From positions 673-37,310 of the forward strand of contig JAADGD010000228.1 of assembly GCA_013152515.1 (NCBI GenBank): DNA of 36,638 nt, given 5' to 3'. Positions 16,686 to 25,847 of this stretch are shown here, piece after piece. The notes below the pieces were generated by a model. That model saw nothing but the letters and a program-made list of their open reading frames with translations. It was not told the origin of the DNA and did no database searches. Within the stretch, counting starts at the first letter, position 1. The number at the start of each line of letters is the position of its first letter. This DNA comes from Planctomycetota bacterium (GTDB lineage Bacteria > Planctomycetota > Planctomycetia > Pirellulales > Lacipirellulaceae). A program made the position numbers and the translations under genes.

Positions 16686-18404
16686 ATGAAAACTCACCAT
16701 TGGATTACTTCGATTTGGCTAAGCGGCGTCCTCTTGGGGGTTGCGATTCCCCTAGGAGACTCGATTGCTGCCGACCAGTGTGTCGTGGCAGCGGTCCAGC
16801 CATTGGCCGTTGATGCCGGCATCGCCGCTTTCCGCGCAGGCGGCAACGCGGTCGATGCCGCCGTGGCGACGGCACTGACTTTGGGAGTGGTCGACAATCA
16901 CAACTCAGGCTTGGGAGGCGGTTGTTTTGTGTTGATCCGCACTCCTGACGGATCTTTAATCGCCATTGATGGTCGCGAAAAAGCGCCCTCTGCCGCTTCG
17001 CGAGATATGTTTCTTCGTGATGGCAAGGCGCAGCCTGAGTTAAGCACCGTGGGGCCGTTGGCGGTGGGAGTGCCCGGCGCACTGGCGGCGTACGCGAAGG
17101 CGTTGGAAAAGTGCGGCGAGCGTCAACTCGGTGATCTATTGTTGCCAGCGGCTGAGTTGGCTGAACACGGATTTCCGATCGACCGCATCTATGCTGCCAA
17201 GCTCAAAGACAAGGCGGAGACGCTTCAGCGATTTCCTGGCAGCCGCACAACATTACTAAAACCAAACGGCACCGCCTATCGCGAGGGCGAAATCCTCCGT
17301 CAGCCCGATCTCGCCCGATCCTACAATCAAATTGCCAAGCATGGCATCGACTGGTTTTATCGAGGAGAATTTGCCGAGCGGGTCGGTCAGTGGATGAAGG
17401 CCAATGGCGGGATTCTCACTGCAGAAGACTTTGCCAACTACCAAGCGGTCGAACGCGAGCCGATTGTGACAATCTACCGCGATTTCAAAATCGTCGGATT
17501 CCCACCCCCAAGCTCGGGCGGTGTGCATGTTGCTCAGATTCTCAACATGCTTGAACAATTTCCGCTGGCTGACGAATATCGGAAAAATCCCGTCACCGCG
17601 TCCCACTTGATGCTCGAAGCGATGAAGTTTGCCTTTGCCGACCGTGCGTATTGGTTGGGGGACGCCGATTTCGCCAAAGTGCCGCGCGGGTTAGTTGACA
17701 AAAGCTACTGCCAAACGCTGGCCGCGCGCATCCGCCGAGATGCTCTCGCCGAGGTTCCCAGGCACAGCACGCCGCCGCGCGCGACGAGCGATCTATTCGG
17801 CAAACATACCACGCACATCGCTGCGGCCGATTCGGCAGGCTACTGGGTGGCCATCACCGCCACGGTCAACACGAGCTTCGGCTCGAAAGTGATCGTACCG
17901 GGCACAGGGATCGTGTTGAACAACGAGATGGACGACTTTTCGAGCCAGCCAGGCGTGCCGAACGCTTTTGGTTTGATCGGGGCAGAGAACAATTCCGTCG
18001 CCCCGGGCAAACGGCCCTTGTCGAGCATGAGCCCGACGATTGTTCTTGATGCCAACGATCAGCCAGTGCTAACGGTCGGTGCGGCGGGCGGACCGAAAAT
18101 CATCACACAGGTCGTGCAAACAATCATCCGTCGGCTCGATTTTGGCCAATCGCTCAGCGACGCGGTGGCTGCACCCCGATTGCACCATCAGTGGCAACCA
18201 GATCGAGTGTTGGCGGAAGAAGCGGTGCCGGAAAAAATTCTAACGGGGCTGAGAAAAATCGGCCATCAGATTCGCACGATCTCCGCCAGCGGCGTCACGC
18301 AAGCGGTCGGGCGCGACGAGCAAGGCGAATTGGTTGGGGTTCACGATCCTCGTGTGCCGGGTAAGGTTGGGTATGCGGAGTTGGAGTTGGAGGTGGCTGA
18401 GTAG
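16686..18404 (+). CDS. ggt: Gamma-glutamyltransferase, exported
   Basis: A 572-aa Ntn-hydrolase precursor from MKTHHWITS; a longer frame from 16623 lacks a signal-like start. The signal peptide spans about residues 1-29. Family motifs are complete: the GGNAVDAAVA stretch, NSGLGGGCFVLI, IDGREKAP (Arg for the alpha-carboxylate), and the autoprocessing nucleophile Thr375 in KHTTHIAAAD. PLSSMSPTIV is the oxyanion/serine pair, and GAAGGPKIITQVVQ is near the end. GGT cleaves gamma-glutamyl bonds. In a cell-wall locus a possible target is the gamma-D-Glu-diamino-acid bond or released gamma-glutamyl peptides; this is inference, since the classical substrate is glutathione. It is divergent from the golvesin amidase and converges on the four-module hydrolase with a 48-bp gap. 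Confidence 0.92.
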   Translation: MKTHHWITSIWLSGVLLGVAIPLGDSIAADQCVVAAVQPLAVDAGIAAFRAGGNAVDAAVATALTLGVVDNHNSGLGGGCFVLIRTPDGSLIAIDGREKAPSAASRDMFLRDGKAQPELSTVGPLAVGVPGALAAYAKALEKCGERQLGDLLLPAAELAEHGFPIDRIYAAKLKDKAETLQRFPGSRTTLLKPNGTAYREGEILRQPDLARSYNQIAKHGIDWFYRGEFAERVGQWMKANGGILTAEDFANYQAVEREPIVTIYRDFKIVGFPPPSSGGVHVAQILNMLEQFPLADEYRKNPVTASHLMLEAMKFAFADRAYWLGDADFAKVPRGLVDKSYCQTLAARIRRDALAEVPRHSTPPRATSDLFGKHTTHIAAADSAGYWVAITATVNTSFGSKVIVPGTGIVLNNEMDDFSSQPGVPNAFGLIGAENNSVAPGKRPLSSMSPTIVLDANDQPVLTVGAAGGPKIITQVVQTIIRRLDFGQSLSDAVAAPRLHHQWQPDRVLAEEAVPEKILTGLRKIGHQIRTISASGVTQAVGRDEQGELVGVHDPRVPGKVGYAELELEVAE

Positions 18405-18452
18405 GGTCGTCGGGTGAGTGTTTGCTGTACGTCGGACCGCGTGGCGGGCCGG

Positions 18453-21400
18453 CTATTTGTTTTTCTGCATTTGCTTTGCCACTTGCTCGACTTTGCGCAT
18501 GACGCGTAGTAAATTTTTCCCGAGGATTTTTTCGATGTCGGCCTCGCTGTAGCCGCGGTCGAGCAAGGCTTGGGTGATGAGTGGATAAGTGCTAACATCT
18601 TCCAACTGTTTGGGCAGCACCGACACGCCATCGTAGTCGGAGCCGATACCGACATGGTCGATGCCCGCGATCTTCACGATGTGATCAATATGGTCGATCA
18701 GATCGTGAATCGTGCCACGGGGCATCGGTCGCGTACTTCGCCATTTGGCGACCGCCGCGTCGATCGCTGCCTTGTCGTCACCAAGCAGCTTTTCTTGCTC
18801 GCGACGGTAGGCAAAGCTTTGCGTATAGATGTCTGCCGCCGCAGGCACGACAAATCCGGAGAAAAAATTGACCATCACCACGCCCTCATTCTTCGCGACG
18901 AGCTTCAGCACATCGTCGGGCACGTTCCGCGGATGATCGGCTACCGCCCGCGCAGACGAGTGCGAGAAAATGACCGGTGCTTGGGTGATTCGCAGCGCGT
19001 GCTTCATCGTGTCGGGCGAAACGTGCGACAAGTCGACCATCATGCCGAGTCGATTCATCTCGCGCACGACGTCTTCGCCGAAGGCCGTCAGCCCCCCGTT
19101 GCGAAACTCGTCGGTCGCCGAATCGGCCCAGTCGAGCGTGTCGGAATGCGTAAGCGTCATATACCGCGCGCCTAGCTTGTAGAGTTGCCCTAGCACGTTC
19201 AACGAGTTCTGAATGCAGTGTCCCCCTTCGACGCCGATCAGCGAAGCGATTTTTCCCGATTGGTGGATTCGCTTGATGTCGTCTACAGTCAGTGCCCGCT
19301 CAAAGGTTTCTGGATAACGGTCGATCATGGCGTGAACCATCTCGATTTGCTCCAATGTCGTAGTCAGCGCGCTGCCATCGTACGCCGTACTGGCAGGCAC
19401 CCAGACCGACCAAAACTGCGCGCCGACGCCACCCTTACGAAGGCGAGGAATATCGGTTTGCAGCTTTTTTTGCGACTGAGAAATGTCAAGCTTGTCGAAC
19501 GAGAGCGAGCCATTTTTTCGCAGTTCCCACGGCAAATCATTGTGCCCGTCGATCAGGAGGGCCGATTGATGAATTTTTCTCGCAGCATCTGTCAGCACGA
19601 CCGGTGGTCTTTCGGTGCTTTTCTTGCCGAGTTGCTGCCATGCCCAGCGAAATAAATTTCGTGTGTCAGCGTACCGCGCGTCGGTCGAACTCGAACCAAG
19701 CACCACGACCAACAACGACTTATCGCCACGCGTGCCATACGAAACGAGACACGACCCAGCCGCACTCGTCGTGCCCGTCTTTACGCCGCCGTAGCCTTCG
19801 GTGCGTAGCAGTCGGTTCGTGTTTTTCCAAACAAGGTTCCGCTTGTATCCTTCCGGCCCTTCGACCGTGCAGCCATGCTCGACGGTGCCGACGATCTTAC
19901 GAAACAAAGGTTGCCGCATCGCTAGGGTCGAAAGCGTGAGCAAATCGCGCGGGCTGGTCTTGTGTTTGGGCGAAGTGAGACCGTTGGGATTCTCAAAGCT
20001 CGACTTGTCCATGCCTAGTCTTTGTGCGGTTTGATTCATCGCGTCGATGAACTGGTCGTAAAAATCTCCCTCGTCGGCATTTCCACCCGCAGCCAACCGC
20101 TCGCCAAAATGCTCGGCCAGCGCAACCGACGCATCGTTGCCCGAGGGTAGCAGCAGACCGTAAAGTAACTCGCCAACCGAGACTTTTTCGCCAACACGAA
20201 CACCGGCGGTTGAGCCGATCGTGTCGTCGGCTCGCTGCGAAAAGGTTACGATTTCTTCCAACACCGCCGTGTCTTTTTCGGCCAAGGTTGTGACAAGAAA
20301 CGCGGTCATGATTTTCGTGGTGCTGGCCATGTCGCGCGCTTCGTTTTCGTGAAACCCCCACAGCAGTTTTCCTGTTTGCCCGTCGCCGATCGCCCAAGCT
20401 TTGCAGGTGACAAAAGGCGTACCTGTCAGGGGGTCGGCGGGTCGTTTTGCGATTTTTCTGGCATTGATGACCGACGGGGCGGGCTGGTTCGGGTCTTTGG
20501 TCAAAAGAGGCCCTAGCGCTTCCCAGGTTTTGGCGTCGACTTGGCCTGAGTCGGGTAATTGGTTGGCACGCTGAAATGCTTGGACGGCACGTTCAGTGTT
20601 CGGGCCAAAATCGCCATCGACGCCGATGTCGACAGAAGGTTTTGTGCGCGCATTGAGCGTTCGTTGCAGCGCTTCGACCAAGTGCCCGCTAGAGCCAATC
20701 GCCAAGGGTTGAGGCTTACTGAGATCGCTGAAAGCCTTCGCAGGATTAAAATAATCGTACGCCGCGCGGGCGATCTTGCCGCCGAGGACTTGAGCCGCGT
20801 TGTCGCTCGACCAGCTTCGGTCTTCGTTCTCAGCGGTCAAAACACAAACGACGATCGGACCGCTGGGACTGTCGATGATGCCGGCGTCGGCGCGCACTGC
20901 CGAAACCGACCCCGATTTGTGCGCGAACTTGGTGTTTGGCGGCAGATCGCGGGCACACATGTTTTTGCTCTCGCACTCGTACAGATGGGCGAGCATTTGT
21001 TGACTGGCTGCCTTGCTAACCAGCTTGCCAGCGTGCAGCTTTGTGAACAGCCGTAGCATGTCTGCGGCAGACGTACTTCCTAGGCCGAATTGCTTGCTAC
21101 GTTCAGGGAAAATTGAAGTGTCGCGTCGGAAAACCTGGGAGTGAAGTTTTGTGGCAGGGCAGTCCAAACTTTCCATTCGTTGGGCTGTGGCGGGTAGACC
21201 CACTTGGTCGATGACGAGGTTGGTGGCGGTGTTGTCAGAATAGACAATCATCAAGTGCATCGCATCGTTGAGAGAGAGCGTCGCCCCCGGCGAAAAATGC
21301 GGCGTGAGAATGCCCGATCCGGGAACTTTGTCCTCGTCGCGAAGCGTGATTTTCTGCTCCAGGTCGAGATTGCCCGCTTCGATCGCCTGATAGGTGGCGA

Positions 21401-21701
21401 TCATCAGTGGGAATTTGATCAAGCTGGCGGTCGGCATCGGCTCTTCGGCCCGATGTGTGAACGACTCGCCACTCGGCAGGTGAACGATCGCAACGCCGAC
21501 TTTTCCATCATGCGCGTCAATCAACGGCTGAACCTGCTTAGTCAAGTCGCTAGCGGCGTAGCAAGGAGATGTGCTGACCAGTAGACAGGTTGCGAGCAAG
21601 AAAAGCTTTCGGCAATTGTTGCAAAAGTACCGCCGATGGACACCGAGGAACGCAGATAGAACTAGAAGGAAATGGGAATATCTGCGTTTATCGGCGTCCA
21701 T
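18453..21701 (-). CDS. Four-module peptidoglycan-peptide hydrolase: serine hydrolase, PG-binding, S11 carboxypeptidase, M19 dipeptidase
   Basis: A 1082-aa exported protein. Module 1 (about 55-315) is a class A beta-lactamase-like serine hydrolase with S93-x-x-K96, S155-D-N and K262-S-G. Module 2 (about 333-398) is a PG_binding_1 domain (VDGDFGPNTERAVQAFQ). Module 3 (about 430-690) is a peptidase S11 DD-carboxypeptidase with S460-T-T-K463, S520-G-N and K641-T-G. Module 4 (about 705-1075) is an M19 membrane-type dipeptidase with H720/D722, E825, H893, H914 and D1022 (GSDYDG). All key residues are present, so each module could be active. The ATG at 21701 has a good ribosome site (AAAGGTGA) but lies inside an inverted repeat, which encodes the first ~22 residues; the usual signal sequence (KLFLLATCLLVS, cleavage near CYAA) follows. 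It is the last gene of the GHL10-AmpG-NagZ-DgcN-DgcA run, 34 bp after DgcA. Confidence 0.9.
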   Translation of the reverse strand: MDADKRRYSHFLLVLSAFLGVHRRYFCNNCRKLFLLATCLLVSTSPCYAASDLTKQVQPLIDAHDGKVGVAIVHLPSGESFTHRAEEPMPTASLIKFPLMIATYQAIEAGNLDLEQKITLRDEDKVPGSGILTPHFSPGATLSLNDAMHLMIVYSDNTATNLVIDQVGLPATAQRMESLDCPATKLHSQVFRRDTSIFPERSKQFGLGSTSAADMLRLFTKLHAGKLVSKAASQQMLAHLYECESKNMCARDLPPNTKFAHKSGSVSAVRADAGIIDSPSGPIVVCVLTAENEDRSWSSDNAAQVLGGKIARAAYDYFNPAKAFSDLSKPQPLAIGSSGHLVEALQRTLNARTKPSVDIGVDGDFGPNTERAVQAFQRANQLPDSGQVDAKTWEALGPLLTKDPNQPAPSVINARKIAKRPADPLTGTPFVTCKAWAIGDGQTGKLLWGFHENEARDMASTTKIMTAFLVTTLAEKDTAVLEEIVTFSQRADDTIGSTAGVRVGEKVSVGELLYGLLLPSGNDASVALAEHFGERLAAGGNADEGDFYDQFIDAMNQTAQRLGMDKSSFENPNGLTSPKHKTSPRDLLTLSTLAMRQPLFRKIVGTVEHGCTVEGPEGYKRNLVWKNTNRLLRTEGYGGVKTGTTSAAGSCLVSYGTRGDKSLLVVVLGSSSTDARYADTRNLFRWAWQQLGKKSTERPPVVLTDAARKIHQSALLIDGHNDLPWELRKNGSLSFDKLDISQSQKKLQTDIPRLRKGGVGAQFWSVWVPASTAYDGSALTTTLEQIEMVHAMIDRYPETFERALTVDDIKRIHQSGKIASLIGVEGGHCIQNSLNVLGQLYKLGARYMTLTHSDTLDWADSATDEFRNGGLTAFGEDVVREMNRLGMMVDLSHVSPDTMKHALRITQAPVIFSHSSARAVADHPRNVPDDVLKLVAKNEGVVMVNFFSGFVVPAAADIYTQSFAYRREQEKLLGDDKAAIDAAVAKWRSTRPMPRGTIHDLIDHIDHIVKIAGIDHVGIGSDYDGVSVLPKQLEDVSTYPLITQALLDRGYSEADIEKILGKNLLRVMRKVEQVAKQMQKNK

Positions 21702-21702
21702 T
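21635..21702. repeat. Phased inverted repeat overlapping a gene start
   Basis: The arms at 21635-21658 and 21679-21702 pair at 20/24 positions around a 20-nt loop; the shared core reads GGACrCCGA..AACGCAGATA. It has the same design as the repeats at 8237-8340 and 25741-25826. The right arm carries the ATG (21701-21699) of the four-module hydrolase. Confidence 0.82.
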
Positions 21703-21735
21703 GATGATTCACCTTTTTGTCATGCGTTATTCGTT

Positions 21736-22770
21736 TTACGGGGCAATCAACTCGACGCCGCTGCCGTTGCCCTTCGGGTAGCGACAAACACCGCGTTCGA
21801 CAATCGCGCCGGTGGCAATGTCCTGGGCCAGCAAAGCAGCGCCGTCCATGTCGACATAGTCGAGCAGCGGCAGCAACTGGGCAATCGCCGAGATGCCGAC
21901 GGTCGACTCGGTCATGCAGCCGACCATCACTTTGAGGCCCAGCTCTCGCGCGACATCGATCATCCGACGCGCTGGCGTCAGCCCGCCGCATTTGACGAGC
22001 TTGATGTTCACGCCGTGAAAATGGCCGTGACAGGCGGCTACATCAGATTCTTGGATACAGCTTTCGTCGGCAATGATCGGCAAGGCCGAGTGGGCCAATA
22101 CTTTTTTGTGCCCATCCCAATCGTCCGCCCTCAGCGGTTGCTCAAGGAATTCGACGTTTAGCGACTTTAGCTCTTTGGAATTGCGAATCGTCTCGTCCAC
22201 GCCCCAGCCGCAATTCGCGTCGACGCGAAAGACTGCCGAAGTATGTTTTCGCAGTTCGCGGATAATCTCCAAATCGTTGGACGTGCCAAGCTTGATCTTG
22301 TAAATGGGCCAGTCGGGTACTTCGTTTAGTTTCGATACCATCACCTCGACCGTATCGATGCCGATCGTAAAGTTCGACACCGGCGTTTTTGAATTGTCTA
22401 AGCCCCACAACTGATAGACCGGCGCACCTTGCTGCTTGCCCCACAGATCGTAAGCCGCTTGGTCGAGTGCGCACAGCGCAAAGGGACAATCGCGTAACGG
22501 GCCGCTCACTTCGGCCCAAAGCTGCTCGGGATTGAGCGGATGCTGACCTTCGACGATGTCACGCACCGACTCCAAGGCGAGCTGCATCTTCTCGAGCGTC
22601 ATACCGTAGTACGAGTTGGTCGTCGCCTCGCCGTAGCCAGAATGCTGCCCGTCGTGAAGTTCGACGATCAGCGTCGGCTGCACATCGGTCGATTCGCGAG
22701 AAATCGTAAACGTGTGCCGCAGCGGAAGATCAAAAGTATGCGTCGACAGTTTCAATTGAGAGATCGCCAT
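21736..22770 (-). CDS. dgcA: Enolase-superfamily dipeptide epimerase / DgcA-like racemase
   Basis: 344 aa from the ATG at 22770, which overlaps the preceding stop as TGATG. It is a member of the muconate-lactonizing subgroup with all catalytic elements: the KIKLG pair (K158, K160), metal ligands D184 (FRVDAN), E210 (FLEQP) and D235 (IADES), and the opposite-face Lys in NIKLVKCGG (257-260). It ends with the DMDGAALL loop. L-Ala-D/L-Glu epimerases epimerise the dipeptide from murein. DgcA-type members act with a DUF1611 partner on N-acetyl-D-glutamate. Translational coupling to the DUF1611 gene favours the DgcA reading, and the murein context fits either. There is no signal peptide, so it is cytoplasmic. 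Substrate choice cannot be decided from sequence alone. Confidence 0.85.
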   Translation of the reverse strand: MAISQLKLSTHTFDLPLRHTFTISRESTDVQPTLIVELHDGQHSGYGEATTNSYYGMTLEKMQLALESVRDIVEGQHPLNPEQLWAEVSGPLRDCPFALCALDQAAYDLWGKQQGAPVYQLWGLDNSKTPVSNFTIGIDTVEVMVSKLNEVPDWPIYKIKLGTSNDLEIIRELRKHTSAVFRVDANCGWGVDETIRNSKELKSLNVEFLEQPLRADDWDGHKKVLAHSALPIIADESCIQESDVAACHGHFHGVNIKLVKCGGLTPARRMIDVARELGLKVMVGCMTESTVGISAIAQLLPLLDYVDMDGAALLAQDIATGAIVERGVCRYPKGNGSGVELIAP

Positions 22771-23852
22771 CAAGAGGCCGCCAACTGCGGCAACATCGCT
22801 TGAACTGCCTGTACGAGTTCTTCAGGCCCGTGTCGAATCACGTCGCACACCGGCAGCCCTAACTCGCTGCGGATCTTTTCTCGCTCTGCTTCGGCTTCTT
22901 CTGCCGAAACATTGTGGCTATTCATCGCCACACCGATCACCTTGGACGGGCCCATCAGGTTGGCCATCGTTTCGTAGACCTCGATCAGCTTGGAAAGAGA
23001 GTGCAGCGGCACATGCTCCATGCCATTCACCTTCTTGCGTCCAACCTCGTAGCACATGATCATGCCGTGAGGCATACAGCCATGCAGCAAGCTGAGCGTG
23101 ACACCGGAATAGCGAGGATGTGCGAGACTCCCCTGCCCTTCGATCAAAAGGATGTCGTGGTGTTGATTCGCCAGGATGAGCTTTTCGACCGCCCCGCTCA
23201 CAAAATCGGCAACGACGCAGTCGATCGGTGCACCTTCGCCTTCGATCATGATGCCGGTCTGGCCTGTCGCGACAAATTTCGACTTGTGTCCTGCACGCTT
23301 CAAGGCATGGGCAATTTCCAACGACACCAACATTTTACCCAGGCTGCAGTCTTGCCCAACGGTGTGGATTCGCAGACACTCTTCGCGGATATTTAGCCGG
23401 TCGGCCACGTCGCGTTCATTGTTTTTGCGAACATCAATCAGACGGACGCCTTTCGCCTGCGCCGCTTTGCAAAAATCGGCGTCATGGGAAAGAAAGTCAT
23501 GCAGGCCCGACACAATATCCATGCCTCGATCGATGGCCTCCAAAATAACGCTACGCCAAGCCTCTGGCATTCGCCCCCCAGGAGGCGCGATGCCGAGCAT
23601 CAAAGCATTGGCTTCGGGCACCGCGTCGAGACTGGCCACGACCGGTATCTCGCCACCGGTACCGAGTAGCTGTTGGGCCGTTTTCCCCACCTGCGTGGTG
23701 TCGAGCAAGGCGAGGACATCTTCGGGCTTGTAGCGAATCACCGAGGCAGCCGTCTTGGCGGTGATCGGTTCGCTATGACCTTCGGTTAAAATGATCAAGC
23801 GACGTTCGCCTAGTTTCTTCTCGGCAGATTGGTTCCGTGATTTGTCAGTCAT
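22770..23852 (-). CDS. dgcN: DUF1611 family protein, DgcN-like D-glutamate N-acetyltransferase
   Basis: 360 aa, cytoplasmic. The N-terminal Rossmann-like half (about 17-155) contains GIAPPGG and SGLHDFL. The C-terminal half begins with the P-loop-like motif VGQDCSLGKM (165-174), typical of DUF1611, and continues VATGQTGIMIEG and LIEGQGSLAHP. Members characterised as DgcN N-acetylate D-glutamate in a D-Glu utilisation pathway together with DgcA; that is recalled literature, not sequence evidence. The stop overlaps the dgcA start, so the pair is translationally coupled. In this locus D-Glu would come from cell-wall stem peptides. The upstream gene is NagZ-like, with a 268-bp gap holding a hairpin. 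Confidence 0.82.
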   Translation of the reverse strand: MTDKSRNQSAEKKLGERRLIILTEGHSEPITAKTAASVIRYKPEDVLALLDTTQVGKTAQQLLGTGGEIPVVASLDAVPEANALMLGIAPPGGRMPEAWRSVILEAIDRGMDIVSGLHDFLSHDADFCKAAQAKGVRLIDVRKNNERDVADRLNIREECLRIHTVGQDCSLGKMLVSLEIAHALKRAGHKSKFVATGQTGIMIEGEGAPIDCVVADFVSGAVEKLILANQHHDILLIEGQGSLAHPRYSGVTLSLLHGCMPHGMIMCYEVGRKKVNGMEHVPLHSLSKLIEVYETMANLMGPSKVIGVAMNSHNVSAEEAEAEREKIRSELGLPVCDVIRHGPEELVQAVQAMLPQLAAS

Positions 23853-23877
23853 TCAACTACTTAGTCGGGGTTAGATG

Positions 23878-23910
23878 GTGCGTGAGGCGATACCGGAACG
23901 CCTTTCGCAC
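23878..23910. other. Hairpin between nagZ and dgcN
   Basis: GTGCGTGAGGCG (23878-23889) pairs with CGCCTTTCGCAC (23899-23910) at 10/12 positions around a 9-nt loop. It lies 25 bp upstream of the dgcN start and has no U-tract on the transcribed strand. It may be a processing or stability element within the operon. Confidence 0.5.
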
Positions 23911-24120
23911 CAGTTGAACTGGTTGCTTGTTTCTCTCTATTGAAGTGTAATGAGAACAGGCTGAGGGGAAAAGAGTTCGGAAGAAATAAACGAGAGAGAT
24001 TCACGATATCGTTGCTCAACTTCTATGATATCCGCTAGGAGTCACTCAATGGGAATCCTTTTAACGGGAAGTGAACCGAATACTTCGCGATTTCGCGCAA
24101 GGCCCTATTGCGATCGCGCA

Positions 24121-25692
24121 TCAAGCTCCTGCTGTTGCACCAGAGAACAAGAGCTTGGCCAACGCACGTTGCGAGGCGGGCACGTCGCTGAACGTGCAAA
24201 GTTTTTCTTTGGCACCGTCGTATTTTTGCAAAGCCTCGGGAGTGCCTAACGATGCCAGCACGCACGGTTGCTGTCGAGTGAGTTGCTCGACGAAGGTGTG
24301 TTGCTCGGGTAACAATCCAAAAGCGTGCCAAGCGGCCGGTTTGACGATGATTGCCACGAGCACTTGCTCGGTATTCGCAGCGTGCGAAAGCACTCGCTCG
24401 AAATCTTCTGGCTGACTGCGCGGGCCGAGTTCGTGATACTCGCTGTTCGGCACGATTGCTTTCAGCGCGGCGCCGAGTGGTTGTTGCGGTGGATCGAGGT
24501 GCGATTCATAGGGGCGCACCAGAATAGCGCACACTTTTTGCTTCGGATCAAACGGTAATCGTTTGCCCTCGCCGGCGAGAGTCCGTATCGATTCCGTGGC
24601 GACTTTGTTGGCCAATGCGTCCGTCTTTTCTGCCAGCGAAGTATCCTCGGCAGGCCCTTCGTTTTCAAACATCAACCGTTTCAGACGCCAGAGCCTCGCA
24701 AAAGCTTCTTCAACACGTCCTTCCGGTAGCTCGCCAGCATTTACGGCTGCTTCGAGCGCGTCGAGTGTCGTTTGCGGCTTAGCAACATCGAGCAAAATAT
24801 CGACTCCCGCTAGCAGCGTCGCGACCGCCAGCTCTCCTTCACTGGCGCATTGCGATTTCACGCCCTCCATCAGCAAACTATCGCTGACAACGGCTCCTTC
24901 AAAGCCCATTTGCTTGCGGAGCAACTCGATAAGTATCGGTTGCGAAAGTGTTGCCGGTGTGCCAGTGTCGTCCCAGGCTGGATAACAAACGTGCGCACTC
25001 ATGATCAGCGGCACGCCGGCCGCGATTGCTGCACGAAACGGGACCAGCTCGCATTGGTCCATCGTTTTGCGATCCGCGACGACTGTCGGCACAGCATGGT
25101 GTGAGTCTTCGTGCGTATTGCCGTGGCCTGGATAATGTTTTGCCGTACTCAGCAAACCGCCCGCCTGGCAGCCACGAATAAAGGCACTGACCAGCTGCGC
25201 GACGCGCTCAGGATTGTCGCCAAAGGCGCGCGTCGCGATGATTGGATTGCGCGGATCGACATTCACATCTGCCACCGGTGCGAACGCAATATGCAGACCA
25301 CTGTCGCGTGCATCGAGCGCGGTAAGCCGGGCAAATTCTTCAACGGTTTTTTCTGCGTCGTCCCCCAACGCCTCGAATGCCATCGCGTGCGGAAACAATC
25401 CAGGCCCATGCAGTTGCTGGCCGACACCGCGCTCGATGTCGGAGGCGACCAAAAGTGGTAGTTTGGAAATCGATTGCAGGCGAGCCAATGTCTCTGGGGT
25501 TTGGTCGCGCTGGCCGTTGAACACAATCAGGCCGCCAACGGGGCAATCGGGCAACAATTCGGCAATGCGCTCGGCATCTTGCTCAACAGTGCGCACCGGC
25601 GGCAGGTTCGAGCCGATACGCACAACAATTAACTGCGCGAGCTTTTCTCGCAACGTGGACGGAGGAGATAATTTAGTGGCAGGCTGGTTCAC
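24121..25692 (-). CDS. nagZ: Cytoplasmic GH3 beta-N-acetylhexosaminidase, NagZ-like
   Basis: 523 aa without a signal peptide. The GH3 barrel (about 15-345) has LPLLVASDIERGVGQQL, FAPVADVNVDPRNPII, and the catalytic loop KHYPGHGNTHEDSHH, with the NagZ-type Asp196/His198 dyad. The nucleophile is Asp271 in VVSDSLLMEGV. A C-terminal domain of about 165 residues (about 355-520) follows, as in the longer Gram-positive-type NagZ; the E. coli enzyme lacks it. NagZ removes GlcNAc from GlcNAc-anhydroMurNAc and its peptides after uptake. Its position directly downstream of the AmpG-like permease supports this. The 155-bp gap between them holds a phased inverted repeat. Confidence 0.9.
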   Translation of the reverse strand: MNQPATKLSPPSTLREKLAQLIVVRIGSNLPPVRTVEQDAERIAELLPDCPVGGLIVFNGQRDQTPETLARLQSISKLPLLVASDIERGVGQQLHGPGLFPHAMAFEALGDDAEKTVEEFARLTALDARDSGLHIAFAPVADVNVDPRNPIIATRAFGDNPERVAQLVSAFIRGCQAGGLLSTAKHYPGHGNTHEDSHHAVPTVVADRKTMDQCELVPFRAAIAAGVPLIMSAHVCYPAWDDTGTPATLSQPILIELLRKQMGFEGAVVSDSLLMEGVKSQCASEGELAVATLLAGVDILLDVAKPQTTLDALEAAVNAGELPEGRVEEAFARLWRLKRLMFENEGPAEDTSLAEKTDALANKVATESIRTLAGEGKRLPFDPKQKVCAILVRPYESHLDPPQQPLGAALKAIVPNSEYHELGPRSQPEDFERVLSHAANTEQVLVAIIVKPAAWHAFGLLPEQHTFVEQLTRQQPCVLASLGTPEALQKYDGAKEKLCTFSDVPASQRALAKLLFSGATAGA

Positions 25693-25740
25693 TGGGCGTC
25701 TTCCGTTGTGTCAAAGTGACCGTTCATGGGTAGGCAAAAA

Positions 25741-25826
25741 AGGAAACGCTAATATCCGCTAATCAACACTAATCAAAACAAACATATCCAAACATTAGCG
25801 TTTATCAGCGTGCATTAGCGGTTCAC
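25741..25826. repeat. Phased inverted repeat between ampG and nagZ
   Basis: The left arm starting at 25742 carries CGCTAAT, CGCTAAT and CACTAAT in 10-bp steps. The right arm (about 25794-25826) carries ATTAGCG and near-copies at the same phase. The arms pair at about 24/33 positions. It is the same class as the repeats at 8237 and 21635, with a different word. Confidence 0.75.
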
Positions 25827-25847
25827 TTTCTCAGGACTTGCGAACAG

